Notes under the pieces: generated by a model | What the model was told of the DNA's origin: nothing | The model's input: only the letters and a program-made list of their open reading frames with translations | The model's database searches: none | Translations under genes and position numbers: made by a program | In this document: positions 26,944-34,705 of the stretch, piece by piece | Numbering within the stretch: the first letter of the stretch is position 1 | Layout of the letters: every line of letters starts with the position of its first letter | Assembly (NCBI RefSeq): GCF_004339525.1 | Contig: NZ_SMGE01000001.1 | Span: forward strand, 1,488,001 to 1,552,000 | Direction: 5' to 3' | From: Flavobacterium sp. 90 | GTDB taxonomy: Bacteria; Bacteroidota; Bacteroidia; Flavobacteriales; Flavobacteriaceae | DNA length: 64,000 nt

Positions 26944-28992
26944 ATGAAAAAAATACATACATTTTTAATCCTTTTATTCCTGACTGGAATTATGCAAGCA
27001 CAAGATCGACCACAACCAAAACCTGGAAATTCACCCGTAGTCAACATCAAAAAACCGCAAACTTTTGTTTTGGCAAACGGCATGAAAGTTTTGGTAGTTG
27101 AAAATCATAAATTACCTCGTGTAAGCTTCAATCTTACTTTAGACAACGCTCCTTTTACAGAAGGAAACAAAAAAGGTGTTGATGAATTAACAAGTAGTCT
27201 AATTGGTAACGGAACTAAAAAAACCACGAAAGAAGCTTTCAACGAAGAGATCGACTTTTATGGCGCAAGCATCAATTTCACCTCTTCTGGTGCTTATGCA
27301 AGTTCACTTTCTAAATATTCAGGACGTGTTTTAGAGCTTTTAGCCGAAGGTGCTTTACAGCCAAATTTTACTCAAACAGAATTTGACAAAGAAAAAGCAA
27401 AACTACTTGAAGGGCTTAAAGCCGATGAAAAAAGCGTTCCTGCAATTGCAAATCGTGTTGTTGATGTTCTTGCCTTTGGAAAAAATAATCCATCAGGAGA
27501 ATATATTTCTGAAGAAACTGTAAAAAATGTTACTCTTACAGATGTTCAGACAAATTATGCAACATATTTTGTACCTGAAAACGCTTATTTAGTTGTTATT
27601 GGAGATATTAAATTCAAAGAAACAAAAGCTGCAGTAGAAAAACTTTTTGGAGGTTGGAAAAAACAATCTGCTCCAAAAAACACTTATCCAAATCCGGAGA
27701 ACGTATCTAAACTTCAAATTGATTTTGTAGATGTTCCAAATGCGGTTCAATCTGAAATTTCATTGGTTAATACTGTGAATTTAAAAATGAGCGATCCTGA
27801 TTTTTTCCCTGCCGTAATTGCAAATCAAATTTTAGGAGGAGATTTCAATAGTTATTTAAATATGAATTTACGCGAACAACACGCCTGGACATACGGCGCA
27901 AGTTCAAGCATTGGAACTGGAAAATATACGACTAAATTCAAAGCTTCATCTGCTGTTAGAAATACTGTTACTGATAGTGCTGTTGTTCAATTTATAAAAG
28001 AAATCAAAAGAATCAGAACTGAAAAAGTTTCTGAAGATGTTCTAAAAAATGTAAAAGCCGGATACATTGGCCGATTTGTAATGCAGGTCGAAAAACCACA
28101 AACTGTTGCTCGTTACGCTTTAAACATTGAAACAGAAAAACTTCCTGCTGATTTCTACGAAAAGTACATTCAAACTATAAACAATGTTACTGCTGATGAT
28201 ATTCTTCGTGTAGCCAACAAATATTTCTTATTAGATAATATGAGAATTGTGATTGTTGGAAAAGGTTCTGATGTTATTGCTGGTTTAGAAAAAACTCAAG
28301 TTCCGATTTTCTACTTTGACAGATTCGGAAATTCGGTTGAAAAACCCGCTACTACAAAAGAAGTTCCTGCTGGAGTTACCGCAAAAACTGTTTTTGAAAA
28401 TTACCTAAAAGCAATTGGTGGAGAAAAAGCAGTTTCGACTGTAAAAACACTAGCAATGAACGGTTCAACAACGATTCCACAAGCTCCAACTCCTTTGTCT
28501 TTTACGTCTAAATTAGATTCTAAAGGAAAAATGATGGTTTCTCTCGCTATGGGAACAATGAATTTAATGAAGCAAGTTGTTAACGAAAAAGGCGCTTATA
28601 TTGAACAACAAGGACAACGCAAAAACCTTGAAGGTGCTGATCTTGCCGAAATGAAAGCAAGCGCTGCTCCATTTGAGGAATTACAACTTGTAAAAAGAAC
28701 AGACTTAAAAGTAGACAGAATCGAGCCTGTAAATGGTAACGACGCTTATGCTATAAAAGAAGGCAAAACGACTTATTTCTACGATGTAAAATCAGGATTA
28801 AAAGTAGCCGAATCTAAAGTTCGTGAACAAGCCGGAAAATCAACTACACAAATAACAAACTTCAATGATTATAAAGAAGTAAAAGGCATAAAAGTTCCTT
28901 TTAATATCGTTCAAAATGTAGGTTTTGAATTAGATATTAAAATGTCTGATATTAAGATCAACGAAGGAGTTTCTGAAGCAGATTTTTTGTAG
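26944..28992 (+). CDS. M16-family non-catalytic partner with extra C-terminal domain
   Basis: The 682-residue protein has a signal peptide (MKKIHTFLILLFLTGIMQAQ) and two M16 half-domains up to about residue 465. The zinc motif is missing; the matching place reads KKGVDELTSSLIGNG. The R/Y motif is present in LREQHAWTYGASS. A C-terminal domain of about 200 residues (from GVTAKTVFENYLKAIGG) resembles outer-membrane lipoprotein-sorting-type beta domains seen in Bacteroidota (KGIKVPFNIVQNVGFELDI). It pairs with the catalytic gene upstream. The fused domain may bind lipid or peptides; that is inference. Confidence 0.87.
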   Translation: MKKIHTFLILLFLTGIMQAQDRPQPKPGNSPVVNIKKPQTFVLANGMKVLVVENHKLPRVSFNLTLDNAPFTEGNKKGVDELTSSLIGNGTKKTTKEAFNEEIDFYGASINFTSSGAYASSLSKYSGRVLELLAEGALQPNFTQTEFDKEKAKLLEGLKADEKSVPAIANRVVDVLAFGKNNPSGEYISEETVKNVTLTDVQTNYATYFVPENAYLVVIGDIKFKETKAAVEKLFGGWKKQSAPKNTYPNPENVSKLQIDFVDVPNAVQSEISLVNTVNLKMSDPDFFPAVIANQILGGDFNSYLNMNLREQHAWTYGASSSIGTGKYTTKFKASSAVRNTVTDSAVVQFIKEIKRIRTEKVSEDVLKNVKAGYIGRFVMQVEKPQTVARYALNIETEKLPADFYEKYIQTINNVTADDILRVANKYFLLDNMRIVIVGKGSDVIAGLEKTQVPIFYFDRFGNSVEKPATTKEVPAGVTAKTVFENYLKAIGGEKAVSTVKTLAMNGSTTIPQAPTPLSFTSKLDSKGKMMVSLAMGTMNLMKQVVNEKGAYIEQQGQRKNLEGADLAEMKASAAPFEELQLVKRTDLKVDRIEPVNGNDAYAIKEGKTTYFYDVKSGLKVAESKVREQAGKSTTQITNFNDYKEVKGIKVPFNIVQNVGFELDIKMSDIKINEGVSEADFL

Positions 28993-29037
28993 AACAGGTT
29001 CTGAGGTACTGAGATTCTAAGTTACTAAGACTTTTAG

Positions 29038-29077
29038 AAGCTTTGTCAAAGTTTTCAACTTTGACAAAGCTTTTTTT
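29038..29077 (+). terminator. Terminator-like hairpin after the M16 pair
   Basis: The arms AAGCTTTGTCAAAGTT and AACTTTGACAAAGCTT pair perfectly around TTC and run into seven T residues. The same hairpin core occurs at 16115 and 38470 without the T run, so a dispersed repeat may have been adopted as a terminator. Confidence 0.75.
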
Positions 29078-29089
29078 ATACTCACTTTT

Positions 29090-29214
29090 GTCATTTCGAC
29101 AGAGGAGAAATCACACGTGTAACTCGACAAAGATTGGCGATTTTGCATGCGGAATTTCTATTGTGATTTACTTCGTCTGTTCGCTATCGCTCGAGTCTCC
29201 TCTGTCGAAATGAC
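29090..29214. repeat. MITE-like repeat, 125 bp, with 19-bp perfect inverted ends
   Basis: The ends are GTCATTTCGACAGAGGAGA and its exact complement. The interior includes CGACAAAGATTGGCGATTTT, also seen beside the insertion element at about 14980. A related 100-base element lies at 38356-38455. No gene is visible in the rest of the 28993-29364 gap. Confidence 0.8.
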
Positions 29215-29322
29215 AAGATTGGGTTTACATTGGAAATGATGGATTGAAATCCATCTCTACAATATATTTTGTTCCTGCGGAACTGCTAAAAATCCATGGC
29301 TTACTTTGCGTGCTTCTAACAT

Positions 29323-29362
29323 AAACAATAAAGGCTATCAATTACGACAGCCTTTATTGTTT
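29323..29362 (-). terminator. Terminator after the 77-residue protein
   Basis: The arms AAACAATAAAGGCT and AGCCTTTATTGTTT pair perfectly around a 12-base loop just downstream of the minus-strand gene. Confidence 0.8.
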
Positions 29363-29364
29363 AA

Positions 29365-29598
29365 TCATTCAACATTTAAATAAGGATTTAGAATTTCGGC
29401 TAATTCATTTAACCAATAAAAGCCGTTTTCGAGGTTTCTTTTATCAATTTCCAGCGTTTCACATTCTCGCATTAAACTCAAAACAAGCAAATAATTTACT
29501 TGCCGGATTGTCTTTGCCATAAACTTAGCATCGACAGAATTGTTGAAAAAATCTGTCAATCTCAATTCTGCTTCTTTTGAAAGGGTGTTTGTACTCAT
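29365..29598 (-). CDS. Small protein of unknown function (77 residues)
   Basis: I do not recognise this family. The start chosen is MSTNTLSKEAELRLTDFFNN; an upstream Met 11 codons earlier is open but would give an odd basic-hydrophobic extension. The sequence before the chosen ATG (CCCTAAAGTTAAGAATTATG) nearly repeats the sequence before the mini-ORF at 29722 (CCTAAAAGTTAAGATTATG), which supports both starts. The product looks helical and soluble, with alternating acidic and hydrophobic residues (ECETLEIDKRNLENGFYWLN). It has its own terminator. Confidence 0.6.
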   Translation of the reverse strand: MSTNTLSKEAELRLTDFFNNSVDAKFMAKTIRQVNYLLVLSLMRECETLEIDKRNLENGFYWLNELAEILNPYLNVE

Positions 29599-29623
29599 AA
29601 TTCTTAACTTTAGGGAAAATAAA

Positions 29624-29701
29624 ACCCGCATAGCTAAGGTGTCCTACGCTGTTAAGAAAGCGTTACGGTTGTTTCCAATACCGCCACCATACCACACGGG
29701 T
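29624..29701 (-). promoter_or_regulatory. Foldable leader region upstream of the 77-residue protein
   Basis: Read on the minus strand, ACCCG at 29701 can pair with CGGGT at 29628, and GTGT with ACAC just inside. Between them lie a hairpin with a GAAA loop (CGGTATTGGAAACAACCG) and a second hairpin (ACGCT TTCTTAAC AGCGT). A TTTTATTTT stretch follows the closing arm. This looks like a compact multi-branched RNA overlapping the mini-ORF and could regulate the downstream gene. The structure was drawn by eye. Confidence 0.4.
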
Positions 29702-29722
29702 AAATCTTTTTTCTGAATTCAT
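29663..29722 (-). CDS. Trp-rich mini-ORF, possible leader peptide (19 residues)
   Basis: The short frame encodes MNSEKRFTRVVWWRYWKQP and stops. Three Trp, a Tyr and several basic residues fall in ten codons, right where the leader can fold. Its start context (AAGTTAAGATTATG) is almost the same as that of the next gene, 65 bases after its stop. This resembles leader peptides that sense an amino acid or translation state, but no amino-acid gene lies downstream. It could also be a small functional peptide, or chance. Confidence 0.4.
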   Translation of the reverse strand: MNSEKRFTRVVWWRYWKQP

Positions 29723-29897
29723 AATCTTAACTTTTAGGATTACGAAGATACCTAAAAAAGAATGAAAATGACTACAAAAGTATTTTATTATACAAATAGA
29801 TTAACAATTCTATTTAGCACAAATTCTTGACAATGTTTATTTTGTTGAATAACCGAGAAACAACAAACTTAACGAAAATATCTGTATGAAAATGATT

Positions 29898-29978
29898 GCC
29901 CTAGCCCCGATAGAAGTGGAAATCCTTTTGTGGCGGGGGTCGCCACAAAAGATTGAAACGGATAGCGGGATTAGCTCC
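29898..29978 (+). ncRNA. Structured RNA-like element, copy 2
   Basis: This copy is almost identical to the one at 16236: same GCCCTAGCCCCGATAGAAG start, same CCTTTTGTGGCG hairpin, and end GGATAGCGGGATTAGCTCC. Differences are concentrated in the stretch after the hairpin (TTGAAACGG against TTGTAATGA). Even the preceding ATGAAAA is shared. It stands in the gap between the mini-ORF leader and the EamA gene; nothing else is recognised in that gap. Confidence 0.55.
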
Positions 29979-30041
29979 TAAAAAATATTAAAATCCTAAA
30001 TGATATTTCACAAAAACCATTTCACATCTCACAACAAAAAA

Positions 30042-30908
30042 CTACTTTTTAGCCGACAAATAAACTCCAATCAAAATAATAAACGCTCCAAAAAACTGAA
30101 TTGGCGTGAGCATTTCGTTATCTAATAATCCCCAGAAAAATGCTACTATCGGAATTAAATATGTTACCGATGTTGCAAAAACCGGCGATGACATTTGTAT
30201 TAATTTAAAGAACAAAACATTGGCAATTCCGGTTCCTAAAACGCCTAAAATCATTACGAATAAAATAGAATGTTGTGTTGCTTCAAAACTTATTCTTTGC
30301 GTAATATCGGTTGTACTTAAGATAATTAAAGCTGGTAAAAGCAAAACAGCAAAATTTCCTGTTGTAATACTTAGGGAATTTAAATCGGATAAATATTTCT
30401 TGATCAAATTGACATTTATCGCATAACAAAGCGTTGCAATTACAACCAGAATAACATAATAATAATTTTGTCCGGGATGTGATGAAGCTCCGCTTAAAAC
30501 CAACAATAAACACCCAATTAATCCGACGAAAACTCCCAGAACCTGACGCTTTTGAAATTGGATTCCAAAAACAATAATTCCCAGAACTAAAGTATTTAAA
30601 GGCGTAAGCGAATTTAAAATAGCTACGATTGAACTATCAACTTCGGTTTCTGCAATAGCAAAAAGATATGCGGGAGTAAAAGTTCCAAAAAGAGATGTTA
30701 TCGCAACAAACTTCCATTGGCGTCGCGAAATTTTCTTCAAACTTTTAAAACCTACAATCAACAAAAATAGTGCTGCAAAAATAATTCGGAATGAACCAAC
30801 CTGTACTGCAGTTAAGCCTACTAATCCTCTTTTGATTAAAATAAAAGAACTTCCCCAGATTAGCGAAAGAACCAATAAATAAGCCCATTTTAATTGCTTT
30901 GCATCCAT
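30042..30908 (-). CDS. EamA/DMT-family transporter
   Basis: The protein is a ten-helix drug/metabolite transporter with two EamA repeats. The start is set at MDAKQLKWAYLLVLSLIWGS; twelve upstream codons are open but carry no family sequence. The helix 1 signature (LIWGSSFILIKRGLVGL) and the repeat 2 signature (ALCYAINVNLIKKYL) are visible, ending with the usual GAFIILIGVYLSAKK. It would move a small metabolite, probably outward, across the inner membrane; the substrate cannot be told. It is divergent from the metal-binding lipoprotein gene. Confidence 0.87.
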   Translation of the reverse strand: MDAKQLKWAYLLVLSLIWGSSFILIKRGLVGLTAVQVGSFRIIFAALFLLIVGFKSLKKISRRQWKFVAITSLFGTFTPAYLFAIAETEVDSSIVAILNSLTPLNTLVLGIIVFGIQFQKRQVLGVFVGLIGCLLLVLSGASSHPGQNYYYVILVVIATLCYAINVNLIKKYLSDLNSLSITTGNFAVLLLPALIILSTTDITQRISFEATQHSILFVMILGVLGTGIANVLFFKLIQMSSPVFATSVTYLIPIVAFFWGLLDNEMLTPIQFFGAFIILIGVYLSAKK

Positions 30909-30965
30909 AAATACTATTTTGATGCAAATTTGTATTATTTTCATGAATTAACCTCTTGATTTTGC

Positions 30966-30973
30966 TAATTTTG
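30966..30973 (+). promoter_or_regulatory. Candidate -7 element for the metal-binding lipoprotein gene
   Basis: TAATTTTG matches the TAnnTTTG motif 34 bases before the start codon. The -33 element is not clear. Confidence 0.35.
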
Positions 30974-31007
30974 CAATAACAATTTTTGATAACTAAAATT
31001 ATATAAA

Positions 31008-31385
31008 ATGAAATTCACAAAAATCGTAGCGTCATTAGCAATTGCAGGTTTAATATTTGTAAGCTGCAAAAAAGAAGAAGATAAAAATCTAGCCAATATA
31101 AAACCGATTGAAGCAGCTGCAAAAGAACACAAAGCAATCGCTGCGGAAAATGTACAAACTGCAAGTTTCGAAATCGAAGGAATGACTTGTGCAATGGGAT
31201 GTGCAAAAACAATCGAAAAAGAATTATCGAATCTTGACGGAGTAGAAAAAGCAACTGTTGATTTTGATAAAAAAACTGCAACTGTAGTCTTTGACAAAAC
31301 GGTTTTAAATCAAGATAATCTAACCAAAACAGTTCAGGCAACTGGTGACGGAAAAACTTATAAAGTTTCGAATATTAAATCGTAA
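31008..31385 (+). CDS. Heavy-metal-associated (HMA) domain lipoprotein
   Basis: The 125-residue protein has a lipoprotein signal with LIFVSC (Cys20) and one HMA domain (residues about 52-122, FEIEGMTCAMGCAKTIEKEL). The metal site is CAMGC, with three residues between the cysteines (Cys61 and Cys65) instead of the usual two. The fold pattern (VEKATVDFDKKTATVVFD) is otherwise normal. It is likely a periplasmic or outer-membrane-bound copper-type binder; the altered spacing makes metal choice uncertain. It has its own terminator. Confidence 0.87.
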   Translation: MKFTKIVASLAIAGLIFVSCKKEEDKNLANIKPIEAAAKEHKAIAAENVQTASFEIEGMTCAMGCAKTIEKELSNLDGVEKATVDFDKKTATVVFDKTVLNQDNLTKTVQATGDGKTYKVSNIKS

Positions 31386-31428
31386 TCAAATGATTATTCA
31401 TCCCTAAAAGGATTGAAAATAAAATTCT

Positions 31429-31460
31429 AAACAGTAGTAATTTCCGGATTACTACTGTTT
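31429..31460 (+). terminator. Terminator after the HMA lipoprotein gene
   Basis: The arms AAACAGTAGTAAT and ATTACTACTGTTT are perfect complements around a 6-base loop, followed by T residues. Confidence 0.87.
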
Positions 31461-31542
31461 TTTTGTGAATGATTTTCAAAATTATATTTTAGATCATAAT
31501 TCCCTTCGAATATTACAACCATCAATATACAGTCATAAAATA

Positions 31543-32004
31543 ATGGATCTTAAATTTAGTCATATAGATATTTTAGTTAACGACCTGCAAGTTGCCTGCG
31601 ACTATTATACAAAAATCTTTAAAGCCGAGATTTCAAAAACTTTCACTTGGGAACGAGACGAATTGCATGTTACATATGCTGTTGTAAAAATGGGTCAGGA
31701 ACGTTTTATGCTTGTTCAGCCTTTCTCCGGAAACCTAAAAGATTTATTAGATACAAAAGGCGAAGGAACAATTTATCGCCATTGTTATTCAACTCAGGAT
31801 ATCGAAGCTACTTTTGACGAATTAATCACTTCTGGCGTTCAACCGGAAGATGAGAACGGAAATGCCATATCAAAAGAAGATCTTAACTCGCCAAGTGGCG
31901 TTAGAATTATCTGGCTTCCAAAACGTTTTGGAGAATTTTCGATTGAAATACTTGAAGATGCAGGACTTCAGGAATTTATAAACGAGGCTTTTTCAGCTTC
32001 CTAA
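31543..32004 (+). CDS. VOC-family (glyoxalase/bleomycin-resistance fold) protein
   Basis: The start is placed at MDLKFSHIDILVNDLQVACD, the usual VOC beginning; 26 open codons before it lack family sequence and overlap the upstream terminator. The 153-residue protein has the paired beta-alpha-beta-beta-beta modules (ACDYYTKIFKAEISKTF and DIEATFDELITSG, later GVRIIWLPKRFGEFSIEILE). Candidate metal ligands are His of FSHIDIL and Glu of FSIEILE. The reaction is unknown; methylmalonyl-CoA epimerase or glyoxalase-like roles cannot be separated by sight. Confidence 0.8.
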   Translation: MDLKFSHIDILVNDLQVACDYYTKIFKAEISKTFTWERDELHVTYAVVKMGQERFMLVQPFSGNLKDLLDTKGEGTIYRHCYSTQDIEATFDELITSGVQPEDENGNAISKEDLNSPSGVRIIWLPKRFGEFSIEILEDAGLQEFINEAFSAS

Positions 32005-32110
32005 ACTCTAAATATGGTATAATACAAAAACCTGTGGAACGATAAAAATTAAGGATGAATTTAACCGCAAAGGGCACAAAAAAAAATTTATACATATCGG
32101 GTTTTATAAA

Positions 32111-32162
32111 AACACAAAGTTCGCAAAGCTTTGTGTTGATCTAGCTTTGCGAACTTTGTGTT
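32111..32162. repeat. Long perfect hairpin, second copy of the AAAGTTCGCAAAG repeat
   Basis: The 20-base arms AACACAAAGTTCGCAAAGCT and their exact complement are separated by 12 bases. Flanks carry AACCGCAAAG (near 32063) and CTTTGCTAACTTTGCG (near 32190), as in the copy at 24289-24436. This repeat fills the middle of the 32005-32346 gap. The end of the gap (about 32309-32332) holds a small AGGCGTT/AACGCCT hairpin that probably terminates gldD. Confidence 0.8.
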
Positions 32163-32346
32163 TTCTATTGCGAAAAGTAAAATTAAATCTTTGCTAACTT
32201 TGCGTTTAAAATGATTATTCAATACAAAATATTTTATGTTTCCCCACAGGTATTTGTAGTGATCCATAAATATTAGAATTTAATCCCATTTATTGAACAT
32301 AAAAAAAGGCGCTCAAATTGAACGCCTTTTTTCATGTTTTGATTTT

Positions 32347-32907
32347 TTATTTCCACTTCAAAGTTTCCATAAGCCTTTGCATATCATTTTTGATATAACT
32401 TGCCGCTGGCATAACAGAATCAAAATTAGGTTTGGCATAAAAATAAACCGATCCTGTTATAAAATGTTTTGTGCTGTCTGTAACATAAAATTGCGAGTTT
32501 GTAGCCGCGTTTCCATCTACTTGATAAAACATTCCGTAAACCTTTTTTTGTGGGTTTAAATACGGCTGTTCTAATATATCATCGGCTTTAATAACGTGCT
32601 CATACGTTAATTTCTGAGCGTCTTTTAGCAATTTATTAATATCGCCATTTACTGGCTTATATGTCAAATAAATAGTCGCTTTCATTTTTGGATAAGTAAT
32701 TGCAAATCCACAATCTTTTTCTCCTTTAATAACCGCACTTTCGTTCATTTCGAAACTAAACGGGCAATTGTTCGCAAAATTCACATACTTTGCTTCGGGA
32801 TAATCTAAGCGCAAGAAACTTGACGGTTTTGGCACCACATCATCTTTACAACTCAAAACGGTTAATGTTAGTAAAATTGTCGCTACCGAAAATAATCTTT
32901 TAAGCAT
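32347..32907 (-). CDS. gldD: Gliding motility lipoprotein GldD
   Basis: GldD is a lipoprotein required for gliding in F. johnsoniae; its molecular role in the T9SS/gliding machinery is not well defined. The lipobox is in LTVLSC (Cys20). The body has FLRLDYPEAKYVNF, CPFSFEMNESAV and a late FYAKPNFDSVMPAASYIKND, which I recognise as GldD. The length of 186 residues is normal. The gene starts one base after the gldE stop, so the two are translationally close. Confidence 0.92.
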   Translation of the reverse strand: MLKRLFSVATILLTLTVLSCKDDVVPKPSSFLRLDYPEAKYVNFANNCPFSFEMNESAVIKGEKDCGFAITYPKMKATIYLTYKPVNGDINKLLKDAQKLTYEHVIKADDILEQPYLNPQKKVYGMFYQVDGNAATNSQFYVTDSTKHFITGSVYFYAKPNFDSVMPAASYIKNDMQRLMETLKWK

Positions 32908-32908
32908 T

Positions 32909-34204
32909 TTAATCTATTGTTACTTTTATTTGTTTTATACGCTTTTTATCAACTGTCTCTATTGTAAAAACACAGTTTTCGAAAGCTACTTTTTGATCTT
33001 TTTTAGGGAAATTACCCAAAATTTCCAGAATAAAACCTGCTAAAGTTTCTGCTTCTCCTTTATGAGATTCAAAAATATCTTCATTAACATCAACTATTCT
33101 ATAGAAATCTTTCATGTTGATTTTCCCTTCAAAAAGAAAATTCTTTTCATCGATCTTGGAAAAATTCAAATTTTCATCATCAAATTCATCGCTTATATCT
33201 CCAACAATTTCCTCGATTACATCTTCTAAAGAAACCAAACCTGATGTTCCTCCATATTCATCAACCACAATTGCCAAGTGACTTTTAAGACTTTGAAAAT
33301 CCTTTAATAAGTTATCTAATTTTTTATTCTCAGGAACAAAAAATGCTTCTCTCATTAAAGCTGTCCAGTCAAATTCTTCTTTATCAATATGAGGCAATAA
33401 ATCTTTTACGAACAAAACGCCTTCTATCTGATCAATATTATCGCGATAAACAGGAATTCTCGAAAACCCTTTTTCGATTATCTTAGGATAAATTGATTTA
33501 AATGTTTCTGATATTTCTAATGCAAAAATATCAATTCTTGGACTCATTACTTGTTTTGTGTCGGTATTTCCAAAAGAAACAATTCCTTCTAATATTTTTT
33601 GTTCTTCGCTCGATGTTCCTTCAGAATCTGTAAGTTCTAAGGCTTGCGAAAGCTGATTTATCGAAAAACTATTCTTTTGTTTCCCCAATTTATTCTGCAA
33701 ATACAATGTAATGCTTCGCATTGGCAAACTTATTGGCGATAATACTTTATCTAAAACAGCGATTGGATAAGCAACGCGTTTTGCAAACTTTATATTGTTT
33801 CGGCTTGCGTAAACTTTAGGCAAAACTTCTGCAAATAATAAAATCAGAAAAGTAACGAGAATTACTTCTAAAATAAATTTCAAAACCGGCGAATCAATTT
33901 GGTCAAAGATATTTTGTCCGATAAAGGAGAACAAAATAACAACTCCAATATTGAGAAAATTATTAGCAACCAATAATGTTGCAAGTAATTTTTTGGGTTT
34001 ATCTAAAAGATTTGAGATAATTTTTCCTTTCGGAAGATTCTCATTTAAGGCATCATCAATGTCTTTTTGAGAAAGTGAAAAAAGTGCTACTTCGGCACCT
34101 GAAACGATTGCTGACAAAAACAGCAAAATAAATATTCCGACAAAACCAATTATTAAATTGATGTCTAGAGTTGTAGATAAGAGTAAACTGGGCTCTGGGT
34201 CCAA
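32909..34204 (-). CDS. gldE: Gliding motility-associated protein GldE (CNNM/CBS/CorC-type)
   Basis: The 431-residue protein has an N-terminal CNNM membrane domain (helices within residues about 12-155, with SAIVSGAEVALFSLSQKDID), a pair of CBS domains (VMSPRIDIFALE and LAIVVDEYGGTSGLVSLEDV) and a C-terminal CorC/HlyC domain (GEAETLAGFILEILGNFPKK). It resembles Mg/Co efflux-linked proteins. In F. johnsoniae, GldE overexpression compensates partly for some gldD defects, so it acts near GldD. It lies between ssb and gldD in the known order. Confidence 0.92.
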   Translation of the reverse strand: MDPEPSLLLSTTLDINLIIGFVGIFILLFLSAIVSGAEVALFSLSQKDIDDALNENLPKGKIISNLLDKPKKLLATLLVANNFLNIGVVILFSFIGQNIFDQIDSPVLKFILEVILVTFLILLFAEVLPKVYASRNNIKFAKRVAYPIAVLDKVLSPISLPMRSITLYLQNKLGKQKNSFSINQLSQALELTDSEGTSSEEQKILEGIVSFGNTDTKQVMSPRIDIFALEISETFKSIYPKIIEKGFSRIPVYRDNIDQIEGVLFVKDLLPHIDKEEFDWTALMREAFFVPENKKLDNLLKDFQSLKSHLAIVVDEYGGTSGLVSLEDVIEEIVGDISDEFDDENLNFSKIDEKNFLFEGKINMKDFYRIVDVNEDIFESHKGEAETLAGFILEILGNFPKKDQKVAFENCVFTIETVDKKRIKQIKVTID

Positions 34205-34227
34205 ATTAAAAAAGATTAGTTAAACAA

Positions 34228-34668
34228 TCAAAAAGGCAAGTCATTAATAGGCAAGCCTTCGTTAGCCGCGTCAAAGTTAGTACTTTTTGGCGATTCTGAA
34301 TCGTGATTTGGTTTATGATTTCCAGTTTCTTTTTTGGTAGTCAAGAAAGTAAACTCGGTAACCTGAATTTCTGTGGTATATTTGGTTGTACCATCTTCAG
34401 CTTGCCATTGACGCGATTTTATACGTCCTTCAATATATATTTTATCTCCTTTAGACAAATATTTTTCACAAATTTCAGCAGCTTTATTGCGCACAACTAA
34501 ATTATGCCATTCTGTTGAAGTTATTTTTTCGTTAGTCGTTTTATTAATATAAACTTCATTTGTGGCCAACTGAAAACGCCCAATGCAATTTCCGCCATCA
34601 AAATAATGCATTTTTACATCGTCTCCTAAATGGCCTATTAGCATTACTTTATTTAATGTTCCGTTCAT
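34228..34668 (-). CDS. ssb: Single-stranded DNA-binding protein
   Basis: The 146-residue protein has the OB-fold of SSB: MNGTLNKVMLIGHLGDDVKM, STEWHNLVVRNKAAEIC and GDKIYIEGRIKSRQW. The C-terminus ends in the acidic tip INDLPF that recruits other DNA-repair proteins. It binds single-stranded DNA during replication and repair. It follows mutY by 37 bases and precedes gldE by 23 bases, so mutY-ssb-gldE-gldD may be one operon. A CAAAGATA at 34691 (TATCTTTG on the minus strand) might be an internal -7 element. Confidence 0.93.
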   Translation of the reverse strand: MNGTLNKVMLIGHLGDDVKMHYFDGGNCIGRFQLATNEVYINKTTNEKITSTEWHNLVVRNKAAEICEKYLSKGDKIYIEGRIKSRQWQAEDGTTKYTTEIQVTEFTFLTTKKETGNHKPNHDSESPKSTNFDAANEGLPINDLPF

Positions 34669-34705
34669 GGTTTTGTAGTAGTATTTCCCTCAAAGATACA
34701 TTTTT

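Noticed and set aside
31015-31341. Minus-strand frames over the HMA lipoprotein gene
   Set aside because: Low-complexity Leu/Phe/Gln-rich translation, fully antisense to a gene with clear motifs.
32293-32559. 88-codon plus-strand frame
   Set aside because: It lies antisense to gldD, which has a lipobox and known family sequence.
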